Source of the DNA: Syntrophobacteraceae bacterium
GTDB taxonomy: Bacteria > Desulfobacterota > Syntrophobacteria > Syntrophobacterales > Syntrophobacteraceae
Length of the DNA stretch: 54,196 nucleotides
NCBI GenBank assembly: GCA_018053185.1
Contig: JAGPLX010000012.1
Span: 1 to 54,196 of the forward strand
Direction of reading: 5' to 3'
Shown: one piece after another, positions 49,661 to 54,196 of the stretch
Layout of the letters: each line of letters opens with the position of its first letter
Numbering within the stretch: position 1 is the stretch's first letter
Notes under the pieces: generated by a model
What the model was told of the DNA's origin: nothing
Databases searched by the model: none
Seen by the model: the letters and a program-made list of their open reading frames with translations, nothing else
Position numbers and translations under genes: made by a program

Positions 49661-52491
49661 GGTTCCACACTCGTTGCAGGGATGTCGCCGGGAGGTCCCG
49701 GATCACCTGGATGGGCTCTGAACGCGGGCCCGGAGGCGTTCATGCGTTCCTTTATTTCGAAAAGCTTCTGCAAAGCGGCCATGGGAGTCAAACGGTTGGG
49801 ATCGAGGAATCGGATCTCCTCTCTCAGCCATTCCAGGGAGGAACTGAACATGTGAAGCTGGAGCCCTACCTCGGGGACCGAATCCCCATGGCCCCGGTTC
49901 CGCCTCGGGGCAGCCACGGCTCCCCGAACCGGTGAACTCTCGCCTTTCTCCAGTCGGCTGAGAATCTCCCTGGCCCTTCGAGTGACCTTCTCGGGCATTC
50001 CCGCCAGCTGAGCCACCTGGATCCCGTAGCTGCGGTTGGCGGCGCCGGGGATCAGTTTGTGGAAGAAGAGAATCTCGCCCTGCCACTCCTTCACCGCCAC
50101 ATTGTAGTTCTTCACCCGGGGGCGGGTGTGCGCAAGTTCGGTCAGTTCATGGTAGTGAGTGGCAAAAAGCGTCTTTATCCCTCTATTCTCAAAATCATGC
50201 AAACACTCCGCCACCGCCCAGGCGATGCTCAGCCCGTCGAAGGTGCTCGTTCCCCGTCCGATCTCATCGAGGATCACCAGGCTCCTCGATGTGGCCTGAT
50301 GAAGAATGTTGGCCGTCTCCTGCATTTCCACCATGAAGGTGGAACGCCCGCGGACGAGGTCGTCGGATGCGCCGATCCTGGTGAAAATGCGGTCCACAAC
50401 GCCGATTCCGACCTCCGATGCGGGAACGAAGGAGCCGATCTGCGCCATCAAAACGATCAAGGCGGCCTGCCTCAAGATGGTGGACTTGCCCGACATGTTG
50501 GGGCCAGTGATGATCAGGACCTGTTGGCTTTTGTCGTCCAGGGTCAGGTCATTGGGAACGAAGCTCCCCTCCTGGATGAAATGCTCGACCACCGGGTGCC
50601 GTCCCTCCCGGATGAAAAGCTCGTCTCCATGATCCAGCCGGGGGCGGCAGTAGTTGCCTCGGGAAGCGACGTCGGCCAGGGTCGCCAGGCAATCCAGTGT
50701 CGCCACACGTTCGGCCATGGCGCTGATGCGTGGGGATTGAGCGGCGATGGACCGCCGGAGCTCGTCGAAAATCCGACCCTCCAGTTCCAGGCGCTTTTCG
50801 TCTGCCTCCAGGATCTCGGTTTCGAATTTCTTCAGTTCCTCGGTGACGTACCTCTCCGCATTCACCAGGGTCTGTTTCCGATGGTAGTTGTCGGGAACGG
50901 AAGCCAGGTTTGCCTTCGAGACCTCGATGTAATAGCCGAAGATTTTGTTGTACCGAACCTTGAGGGAGCCGATCCCCGTGCGCTGTCGCTCGACGGCTTC
51001 GTATTCGGCCATCCAGCTTTTGGCATTCCGGCTGATGCTCACGTAGTGGTCCAGTTCGGGATGTACCCCGGGCCGAATAATTCCGCCGGACGCCGCAACG
51101 GCAGGAGGAGGGTCCACCAGGGTCTTCTCGATCCGATCCGCCAGGTCCGACATGGGGTCCCAATGGAGGGCCAGGTCGCACAGGAGTCGGTCTTCATGTG
51201 AGATGGGTTCAGCGCCCGCATCCTTGGTACTGCCGGCGGGAGGAGGCCCGTTTCCACCATAGCCCGCATTTTCATGAGAAAGAGCGAGGGATGAGCCGTG
51301 AAGGCATAGGTGGGGGCGGCTGTGCCACTGGAGGAGAAGTTCCCCGATTCGGGGCAGGACCTGAAGGGATCGCTTGAGCGCTACCATGTCCCTTGGAGTC
51401 GAGATCCCCGTACTGTTTCGTCCGTTCAGCCGCTCCATATCCCCTATGTGGTCCAGTTCTTGAAAAATTTGGCTGCGCAAGGACACCTGCTCGACCAGTT
51501 CCGCCGTGGCCTGTTGCCTTGCCTGAATCCGCCTCAGGTCCAGCAGGGGATATCGCAGCCAGTGCCGGAGCTTTCGAGCCCCCATGGGGGTTTTGGTTCG
51601 GTCCAGGACCCCCAAAAGGGACCCCTTCTTTCCCTGGGAGGTGTTGGACTGAAAGATTTCGAGGTTTCGCACCGTGGATTCATCCAGCACCATGTAGTCG
51701 GCACGACGGTAGGGAACGAGCTTTCGGATATGTTCGCAGGTCCCCAGAAAATTGGCCTCGAGGTAAGCCAGGATCGCCCCCGCAGCCTGAATCCCCAGGG
51801 GCATTCCTTCCATTCCGAATCCGTCCAGGGAGTGGACCCTGAGCTGTCGCAGGAGCCTCTCCCGGGCCCTGCGTTCATCGAATTCCAGGCCGTCCAGCCG
51901 GGTGATCCTGAGAGACAGTACCTGGAGGATTCGATTCAACCACAGCGGTTGTGCACCGTCCTCGAGGAGGAGTTCCCTGGGGGATATCCGTAGAAGCTCT
52001 TCCAGGAGCATTTCTTCCGTATCGACCTCGATGGCCCTGAAATCGGCCGTGGAAATGTCAAGGTAGGACAAGCCGTGATAGCTTCCGTCGGCACGGAAAG
52101 CCACGGCCGCCAGGTAATTCGGCCGACCGGCTTCGAGGTTTCGGCTATCGAGCACGAGGCCAGGCGTGATGACCCGCGTGACCTCCCTTCGGACCAGCCC
52201 CTTGGCCTTTCTCGGGTCTTCCACCTGGTCGCACACCGCCACTTTGTAGCCGGCATCGATGAGCCTGGAGAGGTAGTTTTCCGCCGCATGATAAGGGACA
52301 CCGCACATGGGGATCGGGTTTTCCGCCTGTTTGTCCCTCGAGGTGAGGGCTATTTCGAGGACTTTCGAAGCAATGACGGCATCTTCCATGAACAGCTCGT
52401 AAAAGTCTCCCATGCGATATAGAAGCAGAGCATCCGGGTAGCGGGCCTTGATTTCCAGGTACTGCTGCATCATCGGGGTTTGGGTGTTCAT
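49657..52491 (-). CDS. mutS: DNA mismatch repair protein MutS
   Basis: The 944-aa protein starts with TPMMQQYLEIKARYPDALLL. The mismatch-wedging motif is GDFYELF (F30-x-E32). The ATPase domain has Walker A IITGPNMSGKSTILRQAAL and LVILDEIGRGTSTFDGLS (Walker B). Compared with E. coli MutS there is a Gly/Pro-rich insert of about 45 residues in the lever region (around 410-450, GGNGPPPAGSTKDAG), probably a surface loop. A C-terminal extension follows the helix-turn-helix region. It is the first gene of the leftward operon. Confidence 0.97.
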   Translation of the reverse strand: MNTQTPMMQQYLEIKARYPDALLLYRMGDFYELFMEDAVIASKVLEIALTSRDKQAENPIPMCGVPYHAAENYLSRLIDAGYKVAVCDQVEDPRKAKGLVRREVTRVITPGLVLDSRNLEAGRPNYLAAVAFRADGSYHGLSYLDISTADFRAIEVDTEEMLLEELLRISPRELLLEDGAQPLWLNRILQVLSLRITRLDGLEFDERRARERLLRQLRVHSLDGFGMEGMPLGIQAAGAILAYLEANFLGTCEHIRKLVPYRRADYMVLDESTVRNLEIFQSNTSQGKKGSLLGVLDRTKTPMGARKLRHWLRYPLLDLRRIQARQQATAELVEQVSLRSQIFQELDHIGDMERLNGRNSTGISTPRDMVALKRSLQVLPRIGELLLQWHSRPHLCLHGSSLALSHENAGYGGNGPPPAGSTKDAGAEPISHEDRLLCDLALHWDPMSDLADRIEKTLVDPPPAVAASGGIIRPGVHPELDHYVSISRNAKSWMAEYEAVERQRTGIGSLKVRYNKIFGYYIEVSKANLASVPDNYHRKQTLVNAERYVTEELKKFETEILEADEKRLELEGRIFDELRRSIAAQSPRISAMAERVATLDCLATLADVASRGNYCRPRLDHGDELFIREGRHPVVEHFIQEGSFVPNDLTLDDKSQQVLIITGPNMSGKSTILRQAALIVLMAQIGSFVPASEVGIGVVDRIFTRIGASDDLVRGRSTFMVEMQETANILHQATSRSLVILDEIGRGTSTFDGLSIAWAVAECLHDFENRGIKTLFATHYHELTELAHTRPRVKNYNVAVKEWQGEILFFHKLIPGAANRSYGIQVAQLAGMPEKVTRRAREILSRLEKGESSPVRGAVAAPRRNRGHGDSVPEVGLQLHMFSSSLEWLREEIRFLDPNRLTPMAALQKLFEIKERMNASGPAFRAHPGDPGPPGDIPATSVEP

Positions 52492-52706
52492 TTCGATCCG
52501 CGTTTTTCCTTGGTGGAGGGGATGGTCTTCCAGGCTTCATGGGACCGCCAAATCCAAGGAAGTATAGTACAGACGATTCTATCAAGGAAACGATGAAATG
52601 AAACCTGGTGGCAAGATCTCGATTTGGGCAAACAGGTTCGTTACAATCAAAGGTCGGCCTTATCGATCTCCATGGAAATGAGTCCTGTTGGATGGAAGGA
52701 GGACAT

Positions 52707-54196
52707 TTGCTCGAGGACAAGTTCATCCGCCTGCGCGGTGTCCGCCAGCACAATCTCAAAAACCTGAATCTGGACATTCCCCTGAACCGATTGATCGCGG
52801 TGACCGGGGTGAGCGGTTCGGGAAAATCAAGCCTTGCGCTGCATACCCTGTATGCCGAGGGGCAGAGGCGCTACGTGGAGACATTTTCTCCCTATGCACG
52901 GCAGTTCCTCGAACGCATGGATCCTCCGGACGCGGACCTAATCCAGGGGATCCCCCCGAGTATCGCCATTGAATCGGGAACCGCCGTGAAGAGCTCCCGG
53001 TCCACGGTGGGAACCATTACGGAAATCAACGATTTTCTCAAGGTGCTCTACGCCCGCTTGGCGGTTCCCCACTGTCCCAACTGCGGCTGTCCGATCCGGC
53101 AGGACACGCCTCAGACCATCCAGGGGCACATCGAGAACCTGCCCGAGGGAAGCAGGCTCCTCGTCTGTTTCCCCTATGTGACGGAAAAGTCCCCGGCGTG
53201 GCCCCGGCATCTCGTCTCGAGAGGGTTCCTCCGCCTCTATGTACCCGGTCGAACCATTGACCTCGAATCCCTGGACAAAGCAACCGTCAGGGAGTGGTGC
53301 GGCAAGGAGGTCCTGGTCGTTTTGGACCGGATATCCTGGGGGAAAGTGCCGCAGGAGCGGGTCTTGGACTCTCTCACCACGGCCATGACCGAGGGAAACG
53401 GACGGCTGGCGGTGGTCATTCTGCCCGAAGAGGTCCGATGGTACAGTTCACGCCTCTGTTGTGCCCACTGCACTCCCGAAATTCATATTCCGCCCCCCTC
53501 CCCGAACCTTTTTTCCTTCAACAGTCCTTTGGGGGCCTGTCCCGAGTGCCGGGGGTTCGGGCGAACCATCGGCGTGGACTGGAACCTGGTGGTCCCGGAC
53601 CCTGGGCTTTCCATCGAGGAAGGCGCCGTCAAACCCTGGGGAACCGATCGGGAAGAATACCGCGAACTGCTCGAGTTCTGCCGCAGGGAATCCATCCCCT
53701 CGGACATTCCTTTCTCCAAGCTGAGTGAGAGGGATAAGAGAAAAATCCTTTTCGGCACCAAGGATTACTACGGGGTCCAGGGGTTTTTCCAATGGCTTGA
53801 AACCAAGACCTACAAGATGCACGTACGTGTGTACCTGTCCAGGTACCGGTCGTACGAACGCTGCAAGACCTGCATGGGAAGCAGGTACCAGCCCCAAACC
53901 CTCCTGTATCGGCTCCGAGGGGCGACCATCGGGGAATTCTGTTCCTGGAGCATCGAGAAGTGTCGGCAGTTCCTTGCCGAGCCCTGGCCGGAGCGGGCGG
54001 CCGACGCCGCCGCCGAGCTCCTGGTTCAGGAGATCCTCAGCCGGCTGGATTTTCTCCACGCCGTCGGTCTCGGTTATCTTTCCCTGGACCGTCAGTCGCG
54101 CACTCTGTCCGGAGGGGAGGTCCAGCGGGTTCATCTCACCCGAGCCCTGGGGTCCGCCCTGGTGAATGTTCTCTATGTGCTGGATGAGCCCAGCGT
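52707..54196 (+). CDS. uvrA: UvrA-like excinuclease ATPase of the long tandem type (5' part, runs off the window)
   Basis: The frame is open from TTG 52707, preceded by AAGGAGGA, to the window end (496 codons). An ATG at 52692 is a possible alternative. It has Walker A VTGVSGSGKSSLALHTLYAE, the EGQRRYVETFSPYARQFLER block, zinc cysteines (CPNCGC, CCAHC, CPECRGFG, CKTCMG) and the ABC signature SRTLSGGEVQRV before the first Walker B (YVLDEPS). The stretches SFNSPLGACPECRGFGRTIG and YGVQGFFQWLETKTYKMHVR match the double-length UvrA homologues of about 1700-1900 aa. It is divergent from mutS across about 215 bp. Confidence 0.88.
   Translation, partial: MLEDKFIRLRGVRQHNLKNLNLDIPLNRLIAVTGVSGSGKSSLALHTLYAEGQRRYVETFSPYARQFLERMDPPDADLIQGIPPSIAIESGTAVKSSRSTVGTITEINDFLKVLYARLAVPHCPNCGCPIRQDTPQTIQGHIENLPEGSRLLVCFPYVTEKSPAWPRHLVSRGFLRLYVPGRTIDLESLDKATVREWCGKEVLVVLDRISWGKVPQERVLDSLTTAMTEGNGRLAVVILPEEVRWYSSRLCCAHCTPEIHIPPPSPNLFSFNSPLGACPECRGFGRTIGVDWNLVVPDPGLSIEEGAVKPWGTDREEYRELLEFCRRESIPSDIPFSKLSERDKRKILFGTKDYYGVQGFFQWLETKTYKMHVRVYLSRYRSYERCKTCMGSRYQPQTLLYRLRGATIGEFCSWSIEKCRQFLAEPWPERAADAAAELLVQEILSRLDFLHAVGLGYLSLDRQSRTLSGGEVQRVHLTRALGSALVNVLYVLDEPS

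Overview
The window most likely comes from the chromosome of a sulfate-reducing member of the Desulfobacterota, and a Syntrophobacter-like lineage would fit. The evidence is a dissimilatory sulfite reductase locus (dsrD, dsrA, dsrB, cbiA, dsrC) and, next to it, a Desulfovibrio africanus FdIII-type 7Fe ferredoxin and a periplasmic tetraheme cytochrome c3. A CooC-type nickel ATPase, a class I iron-sulfur fumarase and a corrinoid-reactivation ASKHA protein also fit a strict anaerobe. The assignment rests on gene content only.

Layout. Bases 1-1279 hold the last codons of a type I-E cas2 and a 20-repeat CRISPR array. Bases 1453-4597 carry an orphan BrnA antitoxin, an ASKHA/2Fe-2S activator and a metallo-beta-lactamase phosphodiesterase. 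Bases 4900-11263 carry fumarase behind a long structured leader, then a DUF3786 - cooC - folE2 - kinase run. Bases 11246-14014 hold a GreA-like factor, a Nudix hydrolase, a PC4 protein and a hypothetical gene. A one-gene integron cassette sits inside the 3' end of the Nudix gene. Bases 14463-19861 hold a BT1/MFS transporter and the leftward rlmE-yebC-ruvC-ruvA-ruvB operon. Bases 20308-28223 hold a macrodomain protein, an outer-membrane efflux lipoprotein, a pilZ-motA-motB cluster, an adaptor protein, and an ECF sigma / anti-sigma / Spy-like unit.

Bases 28810-36860 hold an RND efflux pump with a methyltransferase and a hydrolase, an MBL hydrolase, and an FKBP/TPR pair. Bases 37274-43425 are the sulfite-reduction block: DsrAB with DsrD, CbiA (siroheme amidation) and DsrC, then the ferredoxin and cytochrome c3. 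Bases 44181-52491 carry a small DUF3303-like gene, cobT behind a strong terminator, and a tightly overlapping leftward mutS - amidase - RNase II operon. A uvrA of the long tandem type starts at 52707 and runs off the window.

The most unusual feature is the solitary integron cassette at 11779-12162. It carries a stand-alone ClpX-type zinc finger protein and has an attC site. Removing it in silico restores an uninterrupted Nudix reading frame that ends in an ATGA overlap with the next gene. Other points of interest are the dsrD-first gene order, a GreA homologue lacking one catalytic acid, a CRISPR array only 18 bp from cas2 with odd spacers, and structured leader regions before fumarase, cobT and the DUF3786 gene.
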